Origin: Flavobacterium faecale
GTDB taxonomy: Bacteria; Bacteroidota; Bacteroidia; Flavobacteriales; Flavobacteriaceae
Direction of reading: 5' to 3'
Length of the DNA: 64,000 bases
NCBI RefSeq assembly: GCF_003076455.1
Contig: NZ_CP020918.1
Location: 2,640,001-2,704,000, forward strand
The first letter of the stretch is position 1. Each line of letters opens with the position of its first letter. Shown one piece after another: positions 26,835-36,214 of this stretch. The position numbers and the translations under genes are program-made. The notes beneath the pieces were generated by a model that was not told where the DNA came from, made no database searches, and saw only the letters and a list, made by a program, of their open reading frames with translations.

Positions 26835-27227
26835 ATGAAAGTTAAAATTATAGATATTCCTAAAGTAGAAAATGTATTAGGAAACATTGCCGTAATAGAA
26901 AATGATGTTATTCCGTTTGCTGTAAATAGAGTGTATTATTTATATGATATTCCAAGTACTTCAATTCGTGGTGGCCATTCGCACAAAAAATTGCAGCAAG
27001 TTTTAATCGCAATTTCAGGTAGTTTTGATGTTGTATTAAAAAACGGGAAATCAACAAAACGTATTACATTGAACAAACCCGACAAAGGATTGTTGATTAA
27101 GAATAATGTTTGGAGGGAGTTAGAAAACTTTTCTTCAGGAGCTGTTTGCTTGGTTTTAGCATCAGAAGTATATAGTGAAGAGGATTATATTCGTGATTTT
27201 GAAGAATTTTTATTAACTAGACAATAA
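26835..27227 (+). CDS. FdtA/QdtA-type sugar 3,4-ketoisomerase (cupin)
   Basis: 130 residues from the ATG at 26835, an RmlC-like WxcM cupin. STSIRGGHSHKKLQQVLIAI carries the His pair and Arg of the active site. Characterised relatives convert dTDP-4-keto-6-deoxyglucose to the 3-keto form on the way to dTDP-Fucp3NAc (FdtA) or Quip3NAc (QdtA). The expected partners, an aminotransferase and an acetyltransferase, are not in this window, nor are rmlA/rmlB. Begins 13 bp after the GT4 gene, so cotranscribed. Confidence 0.82.
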   Translation: MKVKIIDIPKVENVLGNIAVIENDVIPFAVNRVYYLYDIPSTSIRGGHSHKKLQQVLIAISGSFDVVLKNGKSTKRITLNKPDKGLLIKNNVWRELENFSSGAVCLVLASEVYSEEDYIRDFEEFLLTRQ

Positions 27228-27294
27228 TTTGATTAGTATTAAATATTTTAAATTAAAAATAAAGCAGTTATAAACCACTTCTAAAACTTTTTGC

Positions 27295-28398
27295 ATGAGA
27301 ATACTCTACATCACTCCCGATAGTACAAATTCAGGTGGTATTGCTAGGGTTTTGTCGTTGAAATTGAATTATTTGACAGTTACACTCGGCTATCAAATTG
27401 AAGTAATTACTGTTTGCAAAACGGCTAAAAAACCTTTTTATCCCTTTAATAAGGCAATAAAATTTCATCACTTGGGTTCGGGAAAATCCATAATTACTTT
27501 CCCCTCGCATTTTCTAAATTATTGTAATAAAACCATAGCAGCATTTCAGCCTGATCTTGTGGTTGTGTGTGATGCAGCATTGTCTTCCATCATTCCCTAT
27601 TTTATAAAAACAAGGGCTCCAATACTTTTCGAAACACATGTGTCTACTTCTTTAAAACAAGTTACGAAACAAAATCTCTTTGATAAGATTCGGTTTCGCG
27701 CAGTTTTTTTTACAAAAAAAATTGCCTTTGCAAAATATTCTAAAATTATTTTTGAGACCACAGCAGGTAGGGATGAGTGGCAGTTATCCAATGCGGTTGT
27801 AATACCAAATCCTTTAGCATTTATAAGTTCCAATTTAGCTCCCTTAAATCAAAAAAAAGTAATAGCAGTGAGTCGGCATAGTTACGAGAAAGGTATCGAC
27901 CGTTTACTCTATATTTGGCAGAAGATCATTCAAACACATCCAGATTGGACATTAGAAATTTATGGAGAATGGGATAGTGATTTAAAGTATCAAAAGCTAG
28001 CAGCAGAATTGAAAATTGAGACTAATTGCAATTTTTTTGCTCCCAATTCGGCTATTCAAAAATGCTATGAAGAGGCCTCAATAATGCTTTTAACTTCACG
28101 GTCAGAAGCTTTTGGAATGGTACTTATTGAAGCAATGCAGTGCGGTTTGCCATGTGTTGCCTATGATTGTCCTTGTGGACCAAGAGATATAATCACTAAT
28201 GGAACCAATGGGTTTTTAATCGAAAATGATAAGGAAAAAGAATTTGTTTCGAAAGTAAATCAACTTATTGATAACCAATCTCTGCGAAAAAAATTAGGAA
28301 AACAAGCAAAGGACGATTCGAAAAAATATGAAATAAGTACTATTATGAAACAATGGGTGCAATTGTTTGAAAATCAAATCAAAGGGTTGGAAGATTAA
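27295..28398 (+). CDS. Glycosyltransferase family 4
   Basis: 367 residues, GT-B fold. MRILYITPDSTNSGGIARVLS opens the acceptor domain; the donor domain has VIAVSRHSYEKGIDRLL and LTSRSEAFGMVLIEAMQCGLPC with the E-x7-E pair. It shares the CPCGPRDII stretch with the GT4 at 25.7 kb (CLCGPSTIL), so the two belong to the same subgroup. The last 4 bases overlap the convergent GT2 gene. Confidence 0.88.
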   Translation: MRILYITPDSTNSGGIARVLSLKLNYLTVTLGYQIEVITVCKTAKKPFYPFNKAIKFHHLGSGKSIITFPSHFLNYCNKTIAAFQPDLVVVCDAALSSIIPYFIKTRAPILFETHVSTSLKQVTKQNLFDKIRFRAVFFTKKIAFAKYSKIIFETTAGRDEWQLSNAVVIPNPLAFISSNLAPLNQKKVIAVSRHSYEKGIDRLLYIWQKIIQTHPDWTLEIYGEWDSDLKYQKLAAELKIETNCNFFAPNSAIQKCYEEASIMLLTSRSEAFGMVLIEAMQCGLPCVAYDCPCGPRDIITNGTNGFLIENDKEKEFVSKVNQLIDNQSLRKKLGKQAKDDSKKYEISTIMKQWVQLFENQIKGLED

Positions 28399-29279
28399 TT
28401 CCTAAGGGTACATAAATAACTTATTCGATACATATCAAAAAATAACATAGAAGGATTTTGACTCGCCAAGTTCTTCATTAAAAAAGGTTTTGCGAACCTA
28501 TGAAAAAGTTGTACAAGGGGAGTAAGTTGATATTTTTTTAGGGTGCTATACATTTGTCCCATTCGAATATAATCTGCAGCAATTAGATTTTTCTCAATCA
28601 AATATTTCAGGGCATACAAAGACTCATTTTCTTTTTTAATTGCCTTGTCAAAAGTATCCAAGCCAAAGTGAAATACAGGATTGTGGATATGTAGCACTGG
28701 GATTTTTTTTTCTTTTAGATTAAATGAAAATAATGTGTCTTCATGGCGTAGGTTAGGGATCGACTCGTTAAATTTAACCTGATTCAAGATGGATTTATGA
28801 ACCAGAAAATTCAAAGACAAACAGGAGAGATAAGGATTTTGTTGCCTACTTTTAACGGATAGTGCTTCTCGGCTTCTTCCATAAATCCAGCGTAATATTT
28901 TTTCTTTTTCGGGTTTTTCGTCAGGATACAATATACCGCCATTTACAAGCTTAACTTCGTTGTCTATCTGACCAATATAACTGGATATAAAGTTTGTCTG
29001 TGTAGGCATCACATCTGAATCCAGAAAAAGTAACCAATTGTACTGTGCTTTCTTTGCAAGTAGATTTCGCACAGCGCTTCTTCCGCAATTATTTTCTAAA
29101 ACAATAAACGAGCAATTGGGTACTGCGTTTATTTTGGTGTTTTCAGGAACAATATCAGTGGAATGATCATCAATAACGAGAACTTCAAACGGGATGTTAG
29201 CAGTTTGACATTGCGCACTCAATTCACACACAAGCGGATATACATTATAGTTGTATGTAGGAATGAGTATCGAAAGCAT
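28395..29279 (-). CDS. Glycosyltransferase family 2
   Basis: 294 residues, GT-A fold. [17 protein letters not shown] at the N terminus, VLVIDDHSTDIVPEN for the nucleotide, LFLDSDVMPT as the metal-binding DSD and RHEDTLFSFNLK as the catalytic region. It belongs to the group that adds sugars with WLLFLDSD-type sites. Overlaps the end of the upstream FtsE-like gene by one base, an arrangement suggesting cotranslation although the two functions look unrelated. Confidence 0.88.
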   Translation of the reverse strand: MLSILIPTYNYNVYPLVCELSAQCQTANIPFEVLVIDDHSTDIVPENTKINAVPNCSFIVLENNCGRSAVRNLLAKKAQYNWLLFLDSDVMPTQTNFISSYIGQIDNEVKLVNGGILYPDEKPEKEKILRWIYGRSREALSVKSRQQNPYLSCLSLNFLVHKSILNQVKFNESIPNLRHEDTLFSFNLKEKKIPVLHIHNPVFHFGLDTFDKAIKKENESLYALKYLIEKNLIAADYIRMGQMYSTLKKYQLTPLVQLFHRFAKPFLMKNLASQNPSMLFFDMYRISYLCTLRN

Positions 29280-29962
29280 TAAACAGTCCTTTGCACCACT
29301 TCAAAAATGGTAGCATCTTCACATTTCAAAGTTTTTGCTGGGTATTTCATTAACAAGGCATAATCATGAGTTGCCATGATGATGGTTTTTCCGTTTTCGT
29401 TAATTTTTCTCAATACTTCTAGGACCTCTGTACTAGTTTGAGGGTCTAGGTTTCCTGTTGGTTCATCGGCAAGGATTAAGTCTGGATCGTTTAACAATGC
29501 TCTTGCAATCGCAACACGTTGTTGTTCACCACCTGAGATCTGATGTGGCATTTTATCTGCATAACTTTTCATTCCAACTTTATCCAACACCTCGTCAATT
29601 TTATGATCCATATCACCTTTTACGGTCCATCCTGTAGCTTTTAACACAAAAAGCATGTTTTCGCGAATGCTTCTATCGGGTAACAATTTAAAATCTTGGA
29701 AAACGATACCGATTTTTCTTCTCAAAAACGGAATATCATTATCCTTTAATCCGACCAAATTAAATTCTACAATTTGACCTTCACCTTGTTTTAAGGGTAG
29801 ATCGGCGTAAAGCGTTTTCATCAAACTACTTTTCCCAGAACCCGTTTTTCCGATGACGTAGATAAACTCACCACGGTTTACCTCTAAGTTGATGTTGGAT
29901 AAAATGATTTTATCTTCTTGCGAGATCGTAACGTTTTTAAGGGAAAGAATAGGTAGTGACAT
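29279..29962 (-). CDS. ftsE: FtsE-like ABC transporter ATPase
   Basis: 227-residue cytosolic ATPase of the FtsE/LolD/MacB branch. Walker [13 protein letters not shown], signature [14 protein letters not shown], Walker [13 protein letters not shown] and the switch His in [10 protein letters not shown]. By sequence type it would pair with the membrane protein FtsX and activate peptidoglycan hydrolases at the septum. ftsX is not adjacent, which is common in Bacteroidetes. LolD remains possible. It has a good promoter and shares a transcript with the GT2 gene. Confidence 0.85.
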   Translation of the reverse strand: MSLPILSLKNVTISQEDKIILSNINLEVNRGEFIYVIGKTGSGKSSLMKTLYADLPLKQGEGQIVEFNLVGLKDNDIPFLRRKIGIVFQDFKLLPDRSIRENMLFVLKATGWTVKGDMDHKIDEVLDKVGMKSYADKMPHQISGGEQQRVAIARALLNDPDLILADEPTGNLDPQTSTEVLEVLRKINENGKTIIMATHDYALLMKYPAKTLKCEDATIFEVVQRTV

Positions 29963-29983
29963 AATTAAATATTATTTATTGGG

Positions 29984-30014
29984 TAAAAGTAAGAAGTTAA
30001 CGCTTGGATTCAAA
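29984..30014 (-). promoter_or_regulatory. Promoter of ftsE-GT2
   Basis: On the minus strand TTTG (30014-30011), a 19-base spacer and TACTTTTA (29991-29984); one mismatch to the -7 consensus. The start codon is 22 bases downstream. Confidence 0.6.
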
Positions 30015-30214
30015 ATATATTTTGTCATTATATTAAGGACTATAAGGTGAAAAGCCAAAATCAACTTTTCTTTTCTTAATTTTAAGATAAAAAAGGCATC
30101 ATTGTTGCTATAGCCAATCGCGGTAAATGACATAAATTATAGTACAATATGCAGAGACTTATCAAGTTTTTGTAATAAAAGTATAAATCAATTCGTTATA
30201 ACCACAGAATATAA

Positions 30215-30222
30215 TACTTTTG
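30215..30222 (+). promoter_or_regulatory. -7 element of the TPR-barrel operon
   Basis: TACTTTTG, exact consensus, 24 bases before the ATG at 30247. TTCG, 19 bases upstream, is a weak -33. Confidence 0.6.
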
Positions 30223-30246
30223 AATAGATAAAAAAAAACACACACA

Positions 30247-33200
30247 ATGCGTAAATTTTCTAGGCTCTACATTTTGTTGGCTCTTGCAAATGCAATGGCA
30301 CTTTCTGCACAAAAATCAGCTGTATATACTCACGAATTAAAGGATTTTGACAGAGCGGTTTTATTATACCGTGATGGTCAATTTGCTTCTGCTCAAACCC
30401 TTTTCGAAAAAGTTTACTTAGAAAACAAAAACCAAGAAGTACTTTCAGACTGTTCATATTACAACGCTAGTTGCGCTATACGTTTGAATAGAGGCAATGC
30501 AGAGGATTTGATAAACCGCTTTCTAACAGACTATCCAACTAGTGCAAAAAGCAATCTTGCAAACATCGAAATTGCTCACTATTATTTTGAACAAAAAAAT
30601 TATGCTGACGCCTTGAAAGCTTTTGCTGAGGTGGATGAAAAACAGTTAAGTATCGAAGGAAGGGACAAATACAATTTCCAAAAAGGGTACTCTCTGTTTG
30701 AATCGAAGGATAAAAAAGAGGCAACTACTTATTTTAACAAAGTAGTACAATCGCCTGTGTATGGTTCACAAGCCAAGTATTACTTAGGTTTTATGGCGTA
30801 TGAGGGGAACGATTATACGCAAGCCAATAAATATTTTGACGAAGTATCTGGTGACGAAAAATACAAAGAGAAACTGTCATATTATCAGGCTGACATGAAT
30901 TTCAAACAAGGAAATTTTGAAAAAGCAATCGAACTAGGAGAGAAAGCGATGTCAAAATCTACGGCAATTGAAAAATCAGAATTGAATAAAATAATTGGTG
31001 AGAGTTATTTCAATCTAAAAAAATACGATAAAGCGATTCCGTACCTAACCTTATACAACGGAAAACGTGGAAAATGGAACAATACCGACTACTACCAATT
31101 GGGGTATGCGTATTACAAACAGAATGATTTTGAAAAAGCGATCACACAATTCAACAAGATTATAGATGGTAAAGATGCCGTATCTCAAAACGCATATTAC
31201 CATTTGGGAGAAAGTTACTTGAATTTAAATAAGAAACAAGAAGCGCTTAATGCTTTCAAAAATGCTTCAGAGATGGCATTTGATTTGGCTATTCAAGAAG
31301 ATGCTAGTCTTAATTATGCCAAATTGAGTTATGAAATCGGAAATTCATACCAAAGTACTCCTGAAGTGTTGTTGGGGTTTATCAACAAATATCCGAATAA
31401 TAGTAATAGAGCAGTAGTTGAGAAATTATTGATTGATTCTTATATATCTTCAAAAAATTATACGGAAGCGCTAGTTTTATTAGAGAAAAATAAAAGAGCA
31501 GAGAATAAAGGTGCTTACCAGAAAGTAACCTTCTACAGAGGATTAGAGCTATATACCAATAGAGGTTATTTGGGTGCAGCTGGAATGTTCAAGAAATCAT
31601 TAGAAAATCAAGTTGATCCTGAATTTACAGCTCGTGCTACTTTTTGGAAAGGAGAAACAGAAAATATTTTAGATGATTACAATAATGCCTTGCTTAGTTT
31701 CAAGCAATTTGCAGGTATGACCACAGCGGCAAAAACTCCGGAGTTCAAAAATATAAATTACAATATTGCTTACGGATATTTTAAGCTAAAAGAATATGAC
31801 CAAGCGGCGGTTTATTTTCAAAATCAAATTGATAAAAACAAAACGGATACTGACCGTTTAAATGATTCGTACTTACGTTTAGGAGATTGTCGTTTTGTGA
31901 ATTCCAAGTATTATCCAGCCATGGAAGCTTACAATAAAGTGATCGAGAAAAATGATGCAGATGCAGACTATGCCAATTATCAAAAAGCATTATGCTATGG
32001 TTTTGTAGGTAAGAATGACAAAAAAATAGAGGAGCTAAATTCGTTTATTAAGCTGTATACAAAATCAAATTATAGAGACGATGCAATGTATGAATTGGCC
32101 AACACTTATGTAGCCAACAACAAACAAGATTTGGCTCTTAAGAGTTATGAAACATTGATTCAAGAATACAAAAATAGTTCGTACATACCCAAAGCGATTT
32201 TGAAACAAGGATTGGTTTATTACAACTCAGACAGGGACGATTTGGCATTAACTAAATTGAAAAAAGTTGCCGCAGCTTTTCCAAAAACGCCAGAAGCACT
32301 TGAAGCAGTTTCTACCGCTAGATTAATTTATGTAGACAATGGTCGCGTAGATGAGTACGCTACATGGGTACGCACATTAGACTTTGTAGCAGTAACAGAT
32401 GCCGAGTTGGATAACGATAGTTTTGAATCGGCTAACAAACAATACAGTCAAAAGAATTATAGTCAGGCAATCTCTGGATTCAATGCCTATATTGCTAGTT
32501 TTCCAAGAGGGTTACACAGTTTACAAGCGAATTTTTACCTAGCGCAAACCTATTTTTCTGAAGGGCAAGAAGCTAAATCTGTTGCTAATTACGAATATGT
32601 TGTAAGCCAAGCTCGTAGCGAATTCACAGAACAATCGTTAACACGATTAGGTCAGATTTATTTAAAAAGCACCGATAAGACTAAAGCTATCGCCATTTTG
32701 CAACGCTTGGAAAATGAGGCTGAGTTAGGCCAAAATAAGATATTTGCTCAGTCAAATTTAATGAAATGTTACTATGACAAAAAAGATTACGTCAACTCAG
32801 TAACGTATGCAGATAAGGTGTTGAATGCATCAAAAATAGATGATAACGTTAAAAGTGATGCGCAAATAATCATTGCTCGTTCTGCTATGCAAACCGGAGA
32901 TGAGGCAAAAGCTAGAGCGGGATATGCGAAGCTTGCCACAATTGCAAAAGGAGAGTTGGCTGCTGAATCTTTATATTATGACGCTTATTTCAAAAACAAA
33001 GACGGAAAATTTGAAGCTTCGAATGTTACCGTTCAAAAAATCGCAAAAAGTTATTCAAGTTACCGTTACTATGGTGCAAAAGGCTTGGTTGTTATGGCCA
33101 AAAACTTTTACGGACTGAAAGACAGTTTTCAGGCCACTTATATTTTAGACAACGTGATTCAGAATTTTACAGATTATCCAGAGGTGGTTGCAGAGGCCAA

Positions 33201-33261
33201 AAAAGAATTGGCGATGATCAAATCGCAAGAGGCTAAAACTAATTCATCGATTCAAAACTAA
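30247..33261 (+). CDS. Large periplasmic tetratricopeptide repeat protein
   Basis: 1004 residues. Signal peptide (about 1-21, ALSAQ) then more than twenty TPR-type helix pairs along the chain, recognisable by repeated YYQLGYAYYKQNDFEKAI-like units with Tyr, Gly, Ala and Pro in register. No enzymatic domain is seen. It forms a pair with the outer membrane barrel protein 71 bp downstream. I infer a periplasmic scaffold contacting that barrel or cell wall components, which context alone cannot prove. Confidence 0.85.
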   Translation: MRKFSRLYILLALANAMALSAQKSAVYTHELKDFDRAVLLYRDGQFASAQTLFEKVYLENKNQEVLSDCSYYNASCAIRLNRGNAEDLINRFLTDYPTSAKSNLANIEIAHYYFEQKNYADALKAFAEVDEKQLSIEGRDKYNFQKGYSLFESKDKKEATTYFNKVVQSPVYGSQAKYYLGFMAYEGNDYTQANKYFDEVSGDEKYKEKLSYYQADMNFKQGNFEKAIELGEKAMSKSTAIEKSELNKIIGESYFNLKKYDKAIPYLTLYNGKRGKWNNTDYYQLGYAYYKQNDFEKAITQFNKIIDGKDAVSQNAYYHLGESYLNLNKKQEALNAFKNASEMAFDLAIQEDASLNYAKLSYEIGNSYQSTPEVLLGFINKYPNNSNRAVVEKLLIDSYISSKNYTEALVLLEKNKRAENKGAYQKVTFYRGLELYTNRGYLGAAGMFKKSLENQVDPEFTARATFWKGETENILDDYNNALLSFKQFAGMTTAAKTPEFKNINYNIAYGYFKLKEYDQAAVYFQNQIDKNKTDTDRLNDSYLRLGDCRFVNSKYYPAMEAYNKVIEKNDADADYANYQKALCYGFVGKNDKKIEELNSFIKLYTKSNYRDDAMYELANTYVANNKQDLALKSYETLIQEYKNSSYIPKAILKQGLVYYNSDRDDLALTKLKKVAAAFPKTPEALEAVSTARLIYVDNGRVDEYATWVRTLDFVAVTDAELDNDSFESANKQYSQKNYSQAISGFNAYIASFPRGLHSLQANFYLAQTYFSEGQEAKSVANYEYVVSQARSEFTEQSLTRLGQIYLKSTDKTKAIAILQRLENEAELGQNKIFAQSNLMKCYYDKKDYVNSVTYADKVLNASKIDDNVKSDAQIIIARSAMQTGDEAKARAGYAKLATIAKGELAAESLYYDAYFKNKDGKFEASNVTVQKIAKSYSSYRYYGAKGLVVMAKNFYGLKDSFQATYILDNVIQNFTDYPEVVAEAKKELAMIKSQEAKTNSSIQN

Positions 33262-33332
33262 TTTTTAAAATTTCAAGAAAACATAAATTTAGGTTCGAAA
33301 GAAACTAGACTGATTTCAAAAAAATATAAAAT

Positions 33333-35108
33333 ATGAAATTCAATTTCCAAAATAATATAGCCTTAGCAATTGTAGTAATGACTGCGCAGGTAACATTGGC
33401 TCAAAAAAGAGATGCAAACATAGGGTCAGAAGAGGTTACGGTAACCAAATCGTACAGTCCAACCATATCAGATGCAAATAAAATTAAAGAGGTTCCGTCA
33501 CTAGATGATGATGGAAATGCAAAGAAAGAAACCATTAAATATGCCATTTTTTCTTTTCCAGTAGCCTCTACTTTTGCACCTTTAAAAGGAAAAGCTGAAG
33601 GAGTCGATAAAACAGAACAAGCAAAACTATATGATAATTATGCAACATTAGGCTTGGGTAATTTTGGTACGCTTAATGCAGAACTGTTTGTCAATAAAGA
33701 ATTGAATAGCAACGATTATATTGGAGGAATGTTCCGTCACTTGTCTTCTCAAGGCGGAATCAAAAATGCCGATTTAAATACTAGTTTTTACGATACTGCT
33801 ATTGATTTAAATTACGGAGCTAATTATGACGAAATGACGATGAACTTTGATCTTGGATACAAAAACCAAAGTTACAATTGGTATGGTCTCCCAACGGATC
33901 TCGGAAACACCCTAACATCCAATGATCGTGCAAACTTGATCAATAGTATCGAGCCTCAACATTCGTTTAACACGATATCTTTGGGTGGTAGATTTGCATT
34001 TGATGACAGTTTATTGAACAAAGCTGATTTGAAATTCATTCACTTTTCGGATAGTTTCAGTTCAAACGAAAATAGATTTGTTGCAGAGCCTACTTTCCAG
34101 TTTGATGTAAAAGACGAGTTGGTCAAAACCAAAGTTGTGGTTGATTATGTTGGAGGATCTTTCGAAAATAATTATTTAAAAACAAATACAGAAACCATAA
34201 AATACGGATATACAAATATCGGAATCCAACCAAGTTTTGTGATGCTAAAAGATGATTGGACTTTAAATTTAGGAGCCGGACTTTTTTACAGCATGGATTC
34301 TCAAAACAATAAAGGAACAGTTTATGTATACCCACAAGTAACTGCATCTTTGAAAGTAGTTGGTGACTTGATGATCTTTTATGCGGGAGCAGAAGGGAGT
34401 TTAGATCAAAATTCGTATCAGCAATTCGTTGGCGGAAATCCATTTTTGTCTCCAACAATGGGTGATAAAACTAGTGCAGGCTACATCAAACCTACCGACA
34501 AGCAGTATGATATATCGGCAGGGTTAAAAGGTAAATTGGCAAACAATGTGAGCTACAATCTTAGAGCGTCTTATTTAAACGAAAAAAACAAGGCATTATA
34601 CAAAAGCCAAGATTATAACGAAACCATTGCTAGTGAAGCTTACGCTCACGGAAACTCTTTTCAGGTAGTATATGATGATGTAAAAACACTTAGTTTCTCA
34701 GGAAACGTAAAGGCAAATTTTTCAGAAAACGTCACTTTCGGACTTACAGGAACTTTTAATAGTTTCGCTACTGACACACAGCAAGAAGCTTGGAATTTGC
34801 CAACCGTAAAAATCGAATCAAATTTAGATGTAGCAATTACACAAAAGTGGTTTGCAGGTACACAATTGTTTTACGTAGGCAAACGTATGGATATCCAGCA
34901 AAACACAGCCTTGTTCTTACCAAATCCAACGGTAGAATTAGGAAGTTATTTTGATTTAAATGCTCACGTAGGGTACAAACATAGCGATCGATTGACAGGA
35001 TTCTTAAAAGGAAATAACATTACCAATAATGGGTACCAAAAATGGTTGAATTATCCTGTACAAGGATTTCAAATTGTATTAGGAGCCAATTATAAATTCG
35101 AATTCTAG
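33333..35108 (+). CDS. Outer membrane beta-barrel protein (TonB-receptor-like)
   Basis: 591 residues with signal peptide ending in TLAQ (about 24). Many alternating aromatic beta strands follow, closing with GFQIVLGANYKFEF; a C-terminal Phe is typical of BAM substrates, and FLKGNNITNNGYQKW resembles the last strands of TonB-dependent receptors. It is shorter than true receptors and I see no complete plug domain, so it may be a passive or partner-bound barrel. Probably cotranscribed with the TPR gene. Confidence 0.82.
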   Translation: MKFNFQNNIALAIVVMTAQVTLAQKRDANIGSEEVTVTKSYSPTISDANKIKEVPSLDDDGNAKKETIKYAIFSFPVASTFAPLKGKAEGVDKTEQAKLYDNYATLGLGNFGTLNAELFVNKELNSNDYIGGMFRHLSSQGGIKNADLNTSFYDTAIDLNYGANYDEMTMNFDLGYKNQSYNWYGLPTDLGNTLTSNDRANLINSIEPQHSFNTISLGGRFAFDDSLLNKADLKFIHFSDSFSSNENRFVAEPTFQFDVKDELVKTKVVVDYVGGSFENNYLKTNTETIKYGYTNIGIQPSFVMLKDDWTLNLGAGLFYSMDSQNNKGTVYVYPQVTASLKVVGDLMIFYAGAEGSLDQNSYQQFVGGNPFLSPTMGDKTSAGYIKPTDKQYDISAGLKGKLANNVSYNLRASYLNEKNKALYKSQDYNETIASEAYAHGNSFQVVYDDVKTLSFSGNVKANFSENVTFGLTGTFNSFATDTQQEAWNLPTVKIESNLDVAITQKWFAGTQLFYVGKRMDIQQNTALFLPNPTVELGSYFDLNAHVGYKHSDRLTGFLKGNNITNNGYQKWLNYPVQGFQIVLGANYKFEF

Positions 35109-35132
35109 TATTTTAAATTCAAAGTTTACAAG

Positions 35133-35183
35133 AAAGCACAAGGTTCACAAAGTTTTATTACGCTTTGTTCTTGTGCTTTTTTT
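35133..35183 (+). terminator. Terminator of the TPR-barrel operon
   Basis: Outer stem AAAGCACAAG (35133-35142) with CTTGTGCTTT (35170-35179), inner stem ACAAAG with CTTTGT, then a T run. Confidence 0.8.
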
Positions 35184-35205
35184 ACTTTATGGTTATGATT
35201 TCTTA

Positions 35206-35317
35206 GGGCGTGTCCCTTCGTAAAAACTACGGGTCAGGCTGTGCGCTATATCTTTTTTGGGGCAGAAAAAGCCCCAAAAAAGGATACCTCCCGACACTTC
35301 GGGACCATCCTTCACGC
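35206..35317 (-). repeat. Dispersed palindromic repeat, copy C
   Basis: Same element as copy B, inverted: GGGCGTGTCCC at the left and ATCCTTCACGC at the right. The core stem GGGGC/GCCCC with T/A flanks is kept, and there is an additional hairpin CCCGACACTTCGGG (about 35290-35304) not present in copy B. Confidence 0.85.
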
Positions 35318-35388
35318 GAAAATAACGACAAATTTTAAAGTAGAATTAAATATAAAAGTAGTCGAGGAATTTTAAGTTTCAAAAAAAA

Positions 35389-35428
35389 CTTAGAAACTTA
35401 GTATCTTAGCAACTTAGACACTTACATA
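35389..35428 (+). repeat. Five tandem 8-bp CTTAGnnn units
   Basis: CTTAGAAA, CTTAGTAT, CTTAGCAA, CTTAGACA and CTTACATA lie in strict 8-bp register and end 5 bases before the start codon of the next gene. Two of these units recur at 8117-8132. Confidence 0.8.
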
Positions 35429-35433
35429 AAAAA

Positions 35434-35883
35434 ATGACTTTCAAACAAAAAATACATTCGCATTATTCCCTTCAAGTACAAGACCGAATCGATGTTTTTA
35501 GAGACATGATTTCTGGTTTGACAGAAGATGCCAAGAACGACGCCAAAGGTTCAGCAGGAGACAAGCATGAGACCGCTTTGTCTATGATGCATCTGGAGCA
35601 AGAAAAACTCAATACCAAATTGAGCGAAGTAATCACTCAAAAATCAGTGTTAGAAAAAATTAATCCCGAGATTGTTGCCGAAACGATTTCGTTAGGAAGC
35701 CTCGTCAAAGCAAATGGAATCTACCTTTATCTTTCTTTGGCTTTACCAAAAATCAATATCGACGGAATAAATGTAATAGCCCTTTCGCCACAAGCGCCAC
35801 TAGGAAATAAGTTGATGGGAAATAGAGTAGGCTTCACTTTCGAAATAAATGGCACTAAATATATGATTGAGAGTGTGGAGTAG
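35434..35883 (+). CDS. GreA/GreB-like protein
   Basis: 149 residues: an N-terminal helical region probably forming a coiled coil (about 5-85, including DAKGSAGDKHETALSMMHLEQEKL) and a C-terminal beta-rich domain (about 92-148, SLVKANGIYLYLSLA then LGNKLMGNRVGFTFEING) resembling the FKBP-like C domain of Gre factors. The acidic tip residues that enter RNA polymerase are not clear, so transcript-cleavage activity should not be assumed. Database entries for similar proteins are often mislabelled as 3-oxoacyl-ACP synthase. Confidence 0.7.
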   Translation: MTFKQKIHSHYSLQVQDRIDVFRDMISGLTEDAKNDAKGSAGDKHETALSMMHLEQEKLNTKLSEVITQKSVLEKINPEIVAETISLGSLVKANGIYLYLSLALPKINIDGINVIALSPQAPLGNKLMGNRVGFTFEINGTKYMIESVE

Positions 35884-35965
35884 TTGCTTTCATTTGGAAA
35901 ATAAAGTAAAATCGGTATTTTGTACGTCTAAAAATCAATAAGTTTGTACGTTTAAGTAATTAGCC

Positions 35966-36214
35966 ATGAACACCAAACTCACTTTAAAGCTTGATCAGGA
36001 GATAATTGAAAAGGCCAAGCAATACGCTTCGGATAAGAAAGTAAGTTTATCTCGTCTGATAGAAAATTATCTTAATGCTTTAACTTCAGATAAACCCAAT
36101 GATGATTTACAGATCTCTCCTTTTGTAAAAAGTCTGTCTTCCGGAATTTCTATTCCATTGGATTACGATTATAAAAAAAGTAAAGCAGATTATTTAAACC
36201 AAAAAAACAAATGA
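35966..36214 (+). CDS. DUF6364-type antitoxin
   Basis: 82 residues. TKLTLKLDQEIIEKAKQYASDKKVS is a ribbon-helix-helix-like DNA-binding segment; the C-terminal tail (SPFVKSLSSGISIPLDYDYK) would wrap the toxin. It overlaps the start codon of the PIN-domain toxin remnant by ATGA, the usual arrangement in this kind of VapBC-like module. The antitoxin is intact although its toxin is broken. Confidence 0.8.
   Translation: MNTKLTLKLDQEIIEKAKQYASDKKVSLSRLIENYLNALTSDKPNDDLQISPFVKSLSSGISIPLDYDYKKSKADYLNQKNK

Larger units (their letters stand above)
35109..35433. other. Intergenic region rich in repeats
   Basis: 325 bases with no gene: a terminator, one full copy of the dispersed palindromic repeat and a five-unit 8-bp tandem array, in that order. 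No open frame. Confidence 0.8.

Noticed and set aside
35206..35317. Intergenic repeat as CRISPR array or insertion sequence
   Set aside because: There is no regular repeat-spacer pattern and no transposase; copies are scattered single palindromic units.
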